Below are positions 32,046-45,508 of a stretch of 64,000 nucleotides of DNA, one piece after another. Source of the DNA: Pratylenchus scribneri (taxonomy: Eukaryota > Nematoda > Chromadorea > Rhabditida > Pratylenchidae). Under the pieces are notes generated by a model. It searched no databases, was not told the origin of the DNA, and worked only from the letters and a program-made list of their open reading frames with translations. Both the position numbers and the translations under genes were made by a program. Numbering within the stretch: position 1 is the first letter of the stretch; each line of letters starts with the position of its first letter. The stretch is from NCBI GenBank assembly GCA_030063045.1, contig JAQSEB010000087.1, positions 434,001 through 498,000 on the forward strand, in the 5' to 3' direction.

Positions 32046-32259
32046 TCGAATATTTTCCACAATTTCTTAATTTTGTTGGGCGTTTCGTTGTTGTGGGGGG
32101 GGGGGGGGGCAGATTGGGTTGAGAGCGACGTTGTGGCGGCATTGTTTTGTTAAAAAGGAAGAATTGAATGTTTGGAACACAAAGGTGGAATAAAATGATT
32201 GGGGTAATCAAGTGGGATTAAGATCCAAATATTATCCTTTAATCCCTTTAGTCTCTCAA

Positions 32260-32900
32260 TCACTTTCCAAAACAATTGTTTATTAGATTCCATTCACAAT
32301 ATTTTTTATTAAATAACAATTATTTAATTGAGATTCCATTCAATAAATGAATCCATCCGTTTTAAATTATCTAATAGTCTTACATTGCCGCTGGGGATAT
32401 CAAACAAATATTATTAACTTACTTGAATTTAGTTAAGAATTCGTTCACATTATAGCCTCAATCCTTTTTTTGATCATCTAATAATCTTCCATTGCCGATG
32501 GACATATCAACAAATGTTTTTAATTTAGTGAAATTTAGTTAGGATTTCATTCACATCATTTTTATTCTCTCAATCCGTTTTTGATCACCTAATAATCTTC
32601 CATTGCCGATGGACATATCAACTAATGTTTTTAATTTAGTGAAATTTTGTTAGGATTTCATTCACATCATTTTTATTCTCTCAATCCGTTTTTGATCACC
32701 TAATAATCTTCCATTGCCGATGGACATATCAACTAATGTTTTTAATTTAGTGAAATTTTGTTAGGATTTCATTCACATCATTTTTATTCTCTCAATCCGT
32801 TTTTGATCACCTAATAATCTTCCATTGCCGATGGACATATCAACTAATGTTTTTAATTTAGTGAAATTTAGTTAGGATTTCATTCACGCCATTTTTATAT
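32260..32900. repeat. 111-bp tandem repeat (about 5 units)
   Basis: TAATAATCTTCCATTGCCGA recurs at about 32479, 32590, 32701 and 32812 (period 111), with a degenerate first unit near 32370. Units include GGACATATCAACTAATG, TAGTGAAATTTTGTTAGGAT and CACATCATTTTTATTCTC. It abuts the large satellite array and is a different family. Confidence 0.9.
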
Positions 32901-35900
32901 AATTCAAAGATGAATTTTATAAATTCAATTATATATTCGAGATATGGGCTGCTCAAGCGGATTATGGTGGGATTAAATAATGAATTATATTCTATTATTA
33001 ATTTTGTAAATTTTAATTATTTTTAAAATAATATAAAGTCATCTCTATCAATTATTTCCTGCAAATTTCTTGAAAATAAATAAAAAGAAAAATTTGAGCC
33101 TAAATTTTGAGGATTTTCAATTGTTAGTTTTGATATATTATATTAAATTTAATTCAATAAATTGCCATCTTTGATAAGCATCGTTATTGTTATATAATTT
33201 ATTCAAAGAATATTTGCAAATAATTCAAAGATAAATTTGATAAATTCAATTAAATATTCGAGATATTGGCTGCTCAAGCGGATTATGGTGGATTTAAATA
33301 ATGAATTATATTCTATTATTAATTTTGTAAATTTTAATTATTTTTAAAATAATATAAAGTTATCTCTATCAATTATTTCCTGCAAATTTCTTGAAAATAA
33401 ATAAAAAGAAAAATTTGAGCCTAAATTTTGAGGATTTTCAATTGTTAGTTTTGATATATTATATTAAATTTAATTAAATAAATTGTCATCTTGATAAGCA
33501 TCGTTATTGTTATATAATTAATTCATAAAATATTTGCAAATAAATAAAAGATGAATTTGATAAATTCAATTAAATAATCGAAATATAGGCTGCTCAAGCG
33601 GATTATGGTGGGATTAAATAATGAATTATATTCTATTATTAATTTTGTAAATTTTAATTATTTTTAAAATAATATAAAGTCATCTCTATCAATTATTTCC
33701 TGCAAATTTCTTGAAAATAAATAAAAAGAAAAATTTGAGCCTAAATTTTGAGGATTTTCAATTGTTAGTTTTGATATATTATATTAAATTTAATTCATAA
33801 AATTATCGTCTTTAATAAGCATCGTTATTGTTATATAATTTATTCATAGAATATTTGCAAATAATTTAAAAATGAATCTGATAAATTCAATTATATATTC
33901 GAGATATGGGCTGTTCAAGCGGATTATGGTGGATTTAAATAATAAATTATATTCTATTATTAATTTTGTAAATTTTAATTATTTTTAAAATAATATAAAG
34001 TCATCTCTATTAATTATTTCCTGCACATTTCTTGAAAATAAATAAAAAGAAAAATTTGAGCCTAAATTTTGAGGATTTTCAAGTGTTAGTTTTGATATAT
34101 TATATTAAATTTAATTCTATAAATTGTCATCTTTGATAGCATCGTTATTGTTTTATAATTTATTCATAAAATATTTGCAAATAAATAAAAGATGAATCTG
34201 ATAAATTCAATTAAATATTCGAGATATGGGCTGCTCAAGCGGATTATGTTGGATTAAAATAATGAACTATATTCCATTATTAATTTTATAGATTTTAATT
34301 ATTCTTAAAATAATATAAAGTCATCTATATAAATTAATTCCTGCAAATTTCTAGAAAATATAAATAGAAAAATTTGAGCCTGAATTTTGAGGATTTTCAA
34401 TTGTTAGTTGTGATATATTGTATTAAATTTAATTCACTAAATTGTCATCTTTGATAGCATCGTTATTGTTATATAATTTATTCATAAAATATTTGCAAAT
34501 AAATAAAAGATGAATCTGATAAATTCAATTATATATTTGAGATATTGGCTGCTCAAGCGGATTATGGTGGATTTAAATAATGAATTATATTCTATTATTA
34601 ATTTTGTAAATTTTAATTATTTTTAAAATAATATAAAGTCATCTATATAAATTATTTCCTGCAAATTTCTAGAAAATACATAAATAGAAAAATTTGAGCC
34701 TGAATTTTGAGGATTTTCAATTGTTAGTTGTGATATATTGTATTAAATTTAATTCAATAAATTGTCGTCTTTGATAAGCATCGTTATTGTTATATAATTC
34801 TTTAATAAAATATTTGCAAATAATTCAAAGATGAATCTGATAAATTCAATTATATATTTGAGATATTGGCTGCTCAAGCGGATTATGGTGGAATTAAATA
34901 ATGAATTATATTCCATTATTAATTTTGTAGATTTTAATTATTCTTAAAATAATATAAATTCATCTCTATCAATTATTTCCTGCAAATTTCTAGAAAATAA
35001 ATAAATAGAAAAATTTGAGCCTAAATGTAGAGGATTTTCTATTGTTAGTTTTGATATATTATATTAAATTTAATTCACTAAATTATCCTATTTGATAAGC
35101 ATCGTTATTGTTATATAATTTATTTATAAAATAATTGCAAGTAGTTTAAAAATGAATCTGATAAATTCAATTATATATTCGAGATATGGGCTGCTCAAGC
35201 TGATTATGGTGGAATTAAATAATGAATTATATTCTATTATTAATTTTATAGATTTTAATTATTCTTAAAATAATATAAAGTCATCTATATAAATTATTTC
35301 CTGCAAATTTCTAGAAAATACATAAATAGAAAAATTTGAGCCTGAATTTTGAGGATTTTCAATTGTTAGTTGTGATATATTGTATTAAATTTAATTCACT
35401 AAATTGTCATCTTTGATAGCATCGTTATTGTTATATAATTTATTCATAAAATATTTGCAAATAAATAAAAGATGAATCTGATAAATTCAATTATATATTT
35501 GAGATATTGGCTGCTCAAGCGGATTATGGTGGATTTAAATAATGAATTATATTCTATTATTAATTTTGTAAATTTTAATTATTTTTAAAATAATATAAAG
35601 TCATCTATATAAATTATTTCCTGCAAATTTCTAGAAAATACATAAATAGAAAAATTTGAGCATAAATGTAGAGGATTTTCAATTGTTAGTTGTGATATAT
35701 TGTATTAAATTTAATTAAATTATCCTATTTGATAAGCATCGTTATTGTTTTATAATTTATTTATAAAATAATTGCAAGTAGTTTAAAAATGAATCTGATA
35801 AATTCAATTAAATATTCGAGATATGGGCTGCTCAAGCGGATTATGGTGGATTAAAAAAATGAATTATATTCCATTATTAATTTTATAGATTTTAATTATT

Positions 35901-38900
35901 CTTAAAATAATATAAAGTCATCTATATAAATTATTTCCTGCAAATTTCTAGAAAATACATAAATAGAAAAATTTGAGCCTAAATGTAGAGGATTTTCTAT
36001 TGTTAGTTTTGATATATTATATTAAATTTAATTCACTAAATTATCCTATTTGATAAGCATCGTTATTGTTATATAATTTATTTATAAAATAATTGCAAGT
36101 AGTTTAAAAATGAATCTGATAAATTCAATTATATATTCGAGATATGGGCTGCTCAAGCTGATTATGGTGGAATTAAATAATGAATTATATTCTATTATTA
36201 ATTTTGTAAATTTTAATTATTCTTAAAATAATATAAAGTCATCTATATAAATTATTTCCTGCAAACTTCTAGAAAATACATAAAATGGAAAAATTTGAGC
36301 CTAAATGTAGAGGATTTACAATTGTTAGTTGTGATATATTGTATTAAATTTTATTCACTAAATTGTCGTCTTTGATAAGCATCGTTATTGTTATATAATT
36401 TATTCATAAAATAATTGCAAATAATTTAAAAATGAATCTGATAAATTCAATTATATATTCGAGATATTGGCTGCTCAAGTGGATTATGGTGGATTAAATA
36501 ATGAATTATATTCTATTATTAATTTTGTAAATTTTAATTATTCTTAAAATAATATAAAGTCATCTATATAAATTATTTCCTGCAAACTTCTAGAAAATAC
36601 ATAAATAGAAAAATTTGAGTCTAAATGTAGTGGATTTTCAATTGTTAGTTTTGATATATAATATTAAATTTAATTCACTAAATTGTCGTATTTGATAAGC
36701 ATCGTTATTGTTACATTATTCTTTAATAAAATATTTGCAAATAATTCAAAAATGAATCTGATAAATTCAATTAAATATTCGAGATATAGGCTGCTCAAGC
36801 GGATTATGGTGGAGTAAAAAAATGAATTATATTCCATTATTAATTTTGTAGATTTTAATTAATCTTAAAATAATATAAAGTCATCTCTATCAAATATTTC
36901 CTGCAAATTTCAAGAAAATACATAAATAGAAAAATTTGAGCCTGAATTTTGAGGATTTTCAATTGTTAGTTGTGATATATTGTATTAAATTTAATTCACT
37001 AAATTGTCATCTTTGATAGCATCGTTATTGTTATATAATTTATTCATAAAATATTTGCAAATAAATAAAAGATGAATCTGATAAATTCAATTATATATTT
37101 GAGATATTGGCTGCTCAAGCGGATTATGGTGGATTTAAATAATGAATTATATTCTATTATTAATTTTGTAAATTTTAATTATTTTTAAAATAATATAAAG
37201 TCATCTATATAAATTATTTCCTGCAAATTTCTAGAAAATACATAAATAGAAAAATTTGAGCCTGAATTTTGAGGATTTTCAATTGTTAGTTGTGATATAT
37301 TGTATTAAATTTAATTCAATAAATTGTCGTCTTTGATAAGCATCGTTATTGTTATATAATTCTTTAATAAAATATTTGCAAATAATTCAAAGATGAATCT
37401 GATAAATTCAATTATATATTTGAGATATTGGCTGCTCAAGCGGATTATGGTGGAATTAAATAATGAATTATATTCCATTATTAATTTTGTAGATTTTAAT
37501 TATTCTTAAAATAATATAAATTCATCTCTATCAATTATTTCCTGCAAATTTCTAGAAAATAAATAAATAGAAAAATTTGAGCATAAATGTAGAGGATTTT
37601 CAATTGTTAGTTGTGATATATTGTATTAAATTTAATTCAATAAATTATCCTATTTGATAAGCATCGTTATTGTTTTATAATTTATTTATAAAATAATTGC
37701 AAGTAGTTTAAAAATGAATCTGATAAATTCAATTAAATATTCGAGATATGGGCTGCTCAAGCGGATTATGGTGGATTAAAAAAATGAATTATATTCCATT
37801 ATTAATTTTATAGATTTTAATTATTCTTAAAATAATATAAAGTCATCTATATAAATTATTTCCTGCAAATTTCTAGAAAATACATAAATAGAAAAATTTG
37901 AGCCTAAATGTAGAGGATTTTCTATTGTTAGTTTTGATATATTATATTAAATTTAATTCACTAAATTATCCTATTTGATAAGCATCGTTATTGTTATATA
38001 ATTTATTTATAAAATAATTGCAAGTAGTTTAAAAATGAATCTGATAAATTCAATTATATATTCGAGATATGGGCTGCTCAAGCTGATTATGGTGGAATTA
38101 AATAATGAATTATATTCTATTATTAATTTTGTAAATTTTAATTATTCTTAAAATAATATAAAGTCATCTATATAAATTATTTCCTGCAAACTTCTAGAAA
38201 ATACATAAAATGGAAAAATTTGAGCCTAAATGTAGAGGATTTACAATTGTTAGTTGTGATATATTGTATTAAATTTTATTCACTAAATTGTCGTCTTTGA
38301 TAAGCATCGTTATTGTTATATAATTTATTCATAAAATAATTGCAAATAATTTAAAAATGAATCTGATAAATTCAATTATATATTCGAGATATTGGCTGCT
38401 CAAGTGGATTATGGTGGATTAAATAATGAATTATATTCTATTATTAATTTTGTAAATTTTAATTATTCTTAAAATAATATAAAGTCATCTATATAAATTA
38501 TTTCCTGCAAACTTCTAGAAAATACATAAATAGAAAAATTTGAGTCTAAATGTAGTGGATTTTCAATTGTTAGTTTTGATATATAATATTAAATTTAATT
38601 CACTAAATTGTCGTATTTGATAAGCATCGTTATTGTTACATTATTCTTTAATAAAATATTTGCAAATAATTCAAAAATGAATCTGATAAATTCAATTAAA
38701 TATTCGAGATATAGGCTGCTCAAGCGGATTATGGTGGAGTAAAAAAATGAATTATATTCCATTATTAATATTGTAAATTTTAATTATTTTTAAAATAATA
38801 TAAAGTCATCTCTATCAATTATTTCTTGCAAATTTCTAGAAAATAAATAAATAGAAAAATTTGAGCCTAAATTTTGAGGATTTTCAATTGTTAGTTTTGA

Positions 38901-41900
38901 TATATTATATTAAATTTAATTCAATAAATTGTCGTCTTTGATAAGCATCGTTATTGTTATATAATTTATTCATAAAATATTTGCAAATAATTAAAAGATA
39001 AATATGATAAATTCAATTAAATATTCGAGATATTGACTGCTCAAGCGGATTATGGTGGAATTAAATAATGAATTATATTCTATTATTAATTTTGTAGATT
39101 TTAATTATTCTTAAAATAATATAAAGTCATCTCTATCAATTATTTCCTGCAAATATCTTGAAAATAAATAAAAATAAAAATTTGAGCCTGAATTTTGAGG
39201 ATTTTCAATTGTTAGTTTTGATATATTATATTAAATTTAATTCAATAAATTGCCATCTTTGATAAGCATCATTATTGTTATATAATTTATTCAAAGAATA
39301 TTAGCAAATAATTCAAAGATGAATTTTATAAATTCAATTAAATATTCGAGATATAGGCTGCTCAAACGGATTATGGTGGAGTAAAAAAATGAATTATATT
39401 CTATTATTAATTTTATTAATTTCAATTATTTCTAAAATAATATAAAATCATCTTTATAAATTATTTCCTGCAAATTTCTAGAAAATGAATAAATAGAAAA
39501 ATTTGAACCTAATTGTAGAGGATTTTCAATTGTTAGTTTAGATATATTATATTAAATTTAATTCAATAAATTGTCGTATTTGATAAGCATCGTTATTGTT
39601 ACATTATTCTTTAATAAAATATTTGCAAATAATTCAAAAATGAATCTGATAAATTCAATTAAATATTCGAGATATAGGCTGCTCAAGCGGATTATGGTGG
39701 AGTAAAAAAATGAATTATATTCCATTATTAATTTTGTAGATTTTAATTAATCTTAAAATAATATAAAGTCATCTCTATCAAATATTTCCTGCAAATTTCA
39801 AGAAAATACATAAATAGAAAAATTTGAGCCTGAATTTTGAGGATTTTCAATTGTTAGTTGTGATATATTGTATTAAATTTAATTCACTAAATTGTCATCT
39901 TTGATAGCATCGTTATTGTTATATAATTTATTCATAAAATATTTGCAAATAAATAAAAGATGAATCTGATAAATTCAATTATATATTTGAGATATTGGCT
40001 GCTCAAGCGGATTATGGTGGATTTAAATAATGAATTATATTCTATTATTAATTTTGTAAATTTTAATTATTTTTAAAATAATATAAAGTCATCTATATAA
40101 ATTATTTCCTGCAAATTTCTAGAAAATACATAAATAGAAAAATTTGAGCCTGAATTTTGAGGATTTTCAATTGTTAGTTGTGATATATTGTATTAAATTT
40201 AATTCAATAAATTGTCGTCTTTGATAAGCATCGTTATTGTTATATAATTCTTTAATAAAATATTTGCAAATAATTCAAAGATGAATCTGATAAATTCAAT
40301 TATATATTTGAGATATTGGCTGCTCAAGCGGATTATGGTGGAATTAAATAATGAATTATATTCCATTATTAATTTTGTAGATTTTAATTATTCTTAAAAT
40401 AATATAAATTCATCTCTATCAATTATTTCCTGCAAATTTCTAGAAAATAAATAAATAGAAAAATTTGAGCATAAATGTAGAGGATTTTCAATTGTTAGTT
40501 GTGATATATTGTATTAAATTTAATTCAATAAATTATCCTATTTGATAAGCATCGTTATTGTTTTATAATTTATTTATAAAATAATTGCAAGTAGTTTAAA
40601 AATGAATCTGATAAATTCAATTAAATATTCGAGATATGGGCTGCTCAAGCGGATTATGGTGGATTAAAAAAATGAATTATATTCCATTATTAATTTTATA
40701 GATTTTAATTATTCTTAAAATAATATAAAGTCATCTATATAAATTATTTCCTGCAAATTTCTAGAAAATACATAAATAGAAAAATTTGAGCCTAAATGTA
40801 GAGGATTTTCTATTGTTAGTTTTGATATATTATATTAAATTTAATTCACTAAATTATCCTATTTGATAAGCATCGTTATTGTTATATAATTTATTTATAA
40901 AATAATTGCAAGTAGTTTAAAAATGAATCTGATAAATTCAATTATATATTCGAGATATGGGCTGCTCAAGCTGATTATGGTGGAATTAAATAATGAATTA
41001 TATTCTATTATTAATTTTGTAAATTTTAATTATTCTTAAAATAATATAAAGTCATCTATATAAATTATTTCCTGCAAACTTCTAGAAAATACATAAAATG
41101 GAAAAATTTGAGCCTAAATGTAGAGGATTTACAATTGTTAGTTGTGATATATTGTATTAAATTTTATTCACTAAATTGTCGTCTTTGATAAGCATCGTTA
41201 TTGTTATATAATTTATTCATAAAATAATTGCAAATAATTTAAAAATGAATCTGATAAATTCAATTATATATTCGAGATATTGGCTGCTCAAGTGGATTAT
41301 GGTGGATTAAATAATGAATTATATTCTATTATTAATTTTGTAAATTTTAATTATTCTTAAAATAATATAAAGTCATCTATATAAATTATTTCCTGCAAAC
41401 TTCTAGAAAATACATAAATAGAAAAATTTGAGTCTAAATGTAGTGGATTTTCAATTGTTAGTTTTGATATATAATATTAAATTTAATTCACTAAATTGTC
41501 GTATTTGATAAGCATCGTTATTGTTACATTATTCTTTAATAAAATATTTGCAAATAATTCAAAAATGAATCTGATAAATTCAATTAAATATTCGAGATAT
41601 AGGCTGCTCAAGCGGATTATGGTGGAGTAAAAAAATGAATTATATTCCATTATTAATATTGTAAATTTTAATTATTTTTAAAATAATATAAAGTCATCTC
41701 TATCAATTATTTCTTGCAAATTTCTAGAAAATAAATAAATAGAAAAATTTGAGCCTAAATTTTGAGGATTTTCAATTGTTAGTTTTGATATATTATATTA
41801 AATTTAATTCAATAAATTGTCGTCTTTGATAAGCATCGTTATTGTTATATAATTTATTCATAAAATATTTGCAAATAATTAAAAGATAAATATGATAAAT

Positions 41901-43926
41901 TCAATTAAATATTCGAGATATTGACTGCTCAAGCGGATTATGGTGGAATTAAATAATGAATTATATTCTATTATTAATTTTGTAGATTTTAATTATTCTT
42001 AAAATAATATAAAGTCATCTCTATCAATTATTTCCTGCAAATATCTTGAAAATAAATAAAAATAAAAATTTGAGCCTGAATTTTGAGGATTTTCAATTGT
42101 TAGTTTTGATATATTATATTAAATTAAATTCAATAAATTGCCATCTTTGATAAGCATCATTATTGTTATATAATTTATTCAAAGAATATTAGCAAATAAT
42201 TCAAAGATGAATTTTATAAATTCAATTAAATATTCGAGATATAGGCTGCTCAAACGGATTATGGTGGAGTAAAAAAATGAATTATATTCTATTATTAATT
42301 TTATTAATTTCAATTATTTCTAAAATAATATAAAATCATCTTTATAAATTATTTCCTGCAAATTTCTAGAAAATGAATAAATAGAAAAATTTGAACCTAA
42401 TTGTAGAGGATTTTCAATTGTTAGTTTAGATATATTATATTAAATTTAATTCAATAAATTGTCGTATTTGATAAGCATTGTTATTGTTATATAATTCTTT
42501 AATAAAATATTTGCAAATAATTCAAAAATGAATCTGATAAATTCAATTAAATATTCGAGATATGGGCTGCTCAAGCGGATTATGGTGGATTAAAAAAATG
42601 AATTTTATTCCATTATTAATTTTATAGATTTTAATTATTCTTAAAATATAAAGTCATCTATATAAATTATTTCCTGCAAATTTCTTGAAAATAAATAAAT
42701 AGAAAAATTTGAGCCTAAATGTAGAGGATTTTCAATTGTTAGATTCGATATATTTTATTAAATTTAATTCAATATATTGTCGTCTTTAATAAGCATCGTT
42801 ATTGTTATATATTTTATTTATAAAATAATTGCAAGTAGTTTAAAAATGAATCTGATAAATTCAATTATATATTCGAGATATGGGCTGCTCAAGCGGATTA
42901 TGGTGGATTAAAATAATGAACTATATTCCATTATTAATTTTATAGATTTTAATTATTCTTAAAATAATATAAAGTCATCTATATAAATTATTTCCTGCAA
43001 ATTTAGAAAATACATAAATAGAAAAATTTGAGCCTAAATGTAGAGGATTTTCAATTGTTAATTTTGATATATTTTATTAAATTTAATTCACTAAATTGTC
43101 GTCTTTGATAAGCATCGTTATTGTTTTATAATTTATTCATAAAATATTTGCAAATAATTAAAAGATAAATATGATAAATTCAATTAAATATTCGAGATAT
43201 TGGCTGCTCAAGCGGATTATGGTGGAGTAAAAAAATGAACTATATTCCATTATTAATTTTATAGATTTTAATTATTCTTAAAATAATATAAAGTCATCTA
43301 TATAAATTATTTCCTGCAAATTTCTAGAAAATACATAAATAGAAAAATTTGAGCCTAAATTTTGAGTATTTTCAATTGTTAGTTTTGATATATTATATTA
43401 AATTTTATTCAATAAATTGTCGTCTTTGATAAGCATCGTTATTGTTATATAATTAATTCATAAAATATTTGCAAATAAATAAAAGATTAATCTGATAAAT
43501 TCAATTAAAAATTCGAGATATTGGCTGCTCAAGCGGATTATGGTGGATTAAAAAAATGAATTATATTCCATTATTAATTTTATAGATTTTAATTATTCTT
43601 AAAATAATATAAAGTCATCTATATAAATTATTTCCTGCAAATTTCTAGAAAATACATAAATAGAAAAATTTGAGCCTAAATTTTGAGGATTTTCAATTGT
43701 TAGTTTTGATATATTATATTAAATTTAATTCACTAAATTATCCTATTTGATAAGCATTATTATTGTTATATAATATATTGATAAAATATTTGCAAATAAT
43801 TAGAAGATGAATCTGATAAATTCAATTAAATATTCGAGATATTGGCTGCTCAAGCGGATTATGGTGGAGTAAAAAAATGAAATATATTTCATTATAAATT
43901 TTATAGATTTTAATTATTCTTAAAAT
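32895..43926. repeat. 321-bp AT-rich satellite, array 2 (about 34 monomers) with higher-order repeats
   Basis: Same monomer family as array 1, all in one orientation. Diagnostic variants show higher-order structure: the rare TTACATTATTCTTTAATAAA variant occurs at 36711, 38636, 39599 and 41524, giving repeat lengths of 2,888 bp (nine monomers) and 1,925 bp (six monomers). The copies at 36711-39598 and 39599 to about 42480 are almost identical (one visible change is TTTAATTC versus TTAAATTC near 42125). Adjacent monomers differ much more. The CTCAAGCGGATTATGGTGGA box is the most conserved, GC-richest part. No gene inside. Confidence 0.95.
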
Positions 43927-44373
43927 AGTTGTGGTAATTGACGATGAAGATAGAATGTTGGATGGCCAAAATCGGGATAACATTATCGATCAGTAACAAG
44001 ATAATGATATGAATGATGGGAAAATGCCATCTCCGGGTGGTATGCTAGAGACAAAAAATGGACTTTGGAAAAAATCAAGATTAAGAAGAAAAATGGTAAA
44101 ACAATCGAGAAAGACAACCAAAAATGTAAGTGGAAATGGACGAAAATCTAGAAAAGCAACCAATTATGGAAACTAGCTCTTGCGAACGCCCTTCGGGCGT
44201 TCTACTGACCTAGGGAAGTGTGACTGTTGTTGTCTTCTTCGCCCCTTCGGAGCTCAGCTCGCTTCGCTCGCCCGTTGATTGTTTCCCTATATCATCTTCA
44301 CCCCTTCGGGGCTCAGAGAATTAAATTGTGAAGGATAAAATGTAAAAAATGATTAAAAAAAACTATTTGTCGC

Positions 44374-44446
44374 ACTGGGGAATCGAAAATCGAACTTGAC
44401 CTACACAGCAAAAGTCTAGCACTCTACCATCTGCGCTATCCAAGTC
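44374..44446 (-). ncRNA. Degenerate tRNA-like sequence, possibly a SINE head
   Basis: On the minus strand TAGCGCAGATGG is a good A box, with a perfect D-stem (GCGC/GTGC). GTTCGATTT, about 40 bp on, is a plausible B box. The anticodon arm GCTAGACTTTTGCTGTGTAG has a mismatch and the acceptor stem does not pair, so a working tRNA is unlikely. Confidence 0.4.
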
Positions 44447-44489
44447 CTTAAACAGAGCATCAATCAATTCTACTATACTACTCATAAAA

Positions 44490-45005
44490 CAAAATGCCAT
44501 GACATAAACATTATCCCTCCTTTAGCCCTCATACGGCTATATCTCACAAAGAAATTTACATATAGCAATGATTCATATACCATTCAATTCCTCAAGAAAA
44601 AAGCTTTAAAATAAACTAAAAATCTATCCATGTTACCGGTCTTCCAAACAAAATGCCTTGGCATAAATCCTTCCACCCTCCTCCATCCCTCCTTCGGCCT
44701 TCCTTCGGCTATATCTCCCAAAGAAATTTACATATAGCAATGATTCATATACCATTCAATTCCTCAAGAAAAAAGCTTTAAAATAAACTAAAAATCTATC
44801 CGTGTTACCGGCCTTCCAAACAAAATGCCTTTTATCATAAACATTATCCCTCCTTCCGCCCTCCTTCAGTTATATCTCACAAAGAAATGTACTTACATCA
44901 ATAATTCATATACCATTCGATTCCTCATGAAAAGAGCTTTAAAATGAGCTAAAAATCTATCCATGTTACCGGTCTTCCAAACAAAATGCCTTGGCATAAA
45001 CATCA
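44490..45005. repeat. Tandem repeat, period about 160-172 bp
   Basis: AAAATGCC recurs at 44491, 44650, 44822 and 44983, each followed by CATAAACATTATCCCTCC-like, TATATCTC.CAAAGAAATTTA, GATTCATATACCATTCAATT and CTATCCATGTTACCGGTCTT blocks. It lies in the insertion that splits the pseudogene. Confidence 0.85.
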
Positions 45006-45508
45006 AATTTGGTCTTAACTAATGGCTTAGCTGCAAACTGCAATTCGCCTTCCCTTCCTTCTTTCCTCCTTTTTCCCTACTCTCTTTCTAATTTCTTTTT
45101 CTCTGATCATATACGAAGCAAGATTCTGCATCTCTATACTTTTTACTTCACTCACTACACTCTCGTTTTAATTTATTTTTCTCTGATTCAATACAAAACT
45201 ATAGTCTGCATCTGCATCTCTCTCCGCTCTCCTTCCAACTTCTACTCTCTAACAATATCGATTTTTCATTCACACATAGAGCAGCGACGCAAAGCAAAGA
45301 CCATTTCTCCTTTCTTCCTCAGCCCCACTCGCCAAGTGCCCACAGCACAAAACACAAACCACAAACACAAACGTGACAAACGTGACCCACATACAAACTC
45401 TTCCAAAATTATATATTGGATAGACGAAACACAACCAAGAAATGGAAGTGGAAAAAAGGCTGTAAATTCAACAAATGTTGGCGACAAGAAAGGGTGAGAA
45501 GTTTAGCC

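Larger units (their letters stand above)
44178..45414. mobile_element. Insertion of unknown type inside the pseudogene
   Basis: Separates GGAAA and TAGACGAAAC, which are adjacent in intact copies. It contains GC hairpins (GAACGCCCTTCGGGCGTTC at 44184-44202, and CCCCTTCGGGGCTC), a tRNA-like segment, a 160-172-bp tandem repeat and a pyrimidine-rich stretch. AATTATGGA (left) and AATTATATATTGGA (right) may be a degraded target duplication. No protein domain found. Confidence 0.6.
43927..45508 (+). pseudogene. Broken copy of the tandem secreted basic protein gene
   Basis: Begins mid-gene at GTTGTGGTAATTGACGATGA, exactly where the satellite stops, so signal peptide and Gly-rich part are missing. 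The frame VVIDDEDRMLDGQN continues to an in-frame TAA at 43994 where intact copies have AAA (QKQDND). It then runs through MNDGKMPSP, KKSRLRRKMVKQSRKTTKN and GRKSRKATN. At about 44178 a 1.24-kb insertion interrupts it. The tail resumes at 45415 (DETQPRNGSGKKAVNSTN) to a stop at about 45497. 3' flanking sequence (TCTACGAATACGAATGGATG, GAATGAATGGATCAC) matches the intact units. Clearly dead. Confidence 0.9.

Noticed and set aside
32895..43926. Genes or regulatory RNA in the satellite
   Set aside because: No frame over 60 codons and every segment is explained by the 321-bp monomer.
44374..44446. Functional tRNA gene
   Set aside because: D-arm and boxes are good, but the acceptor stem does not pair and the anticodon stem has a mismatch; kept only as tRNA-like.
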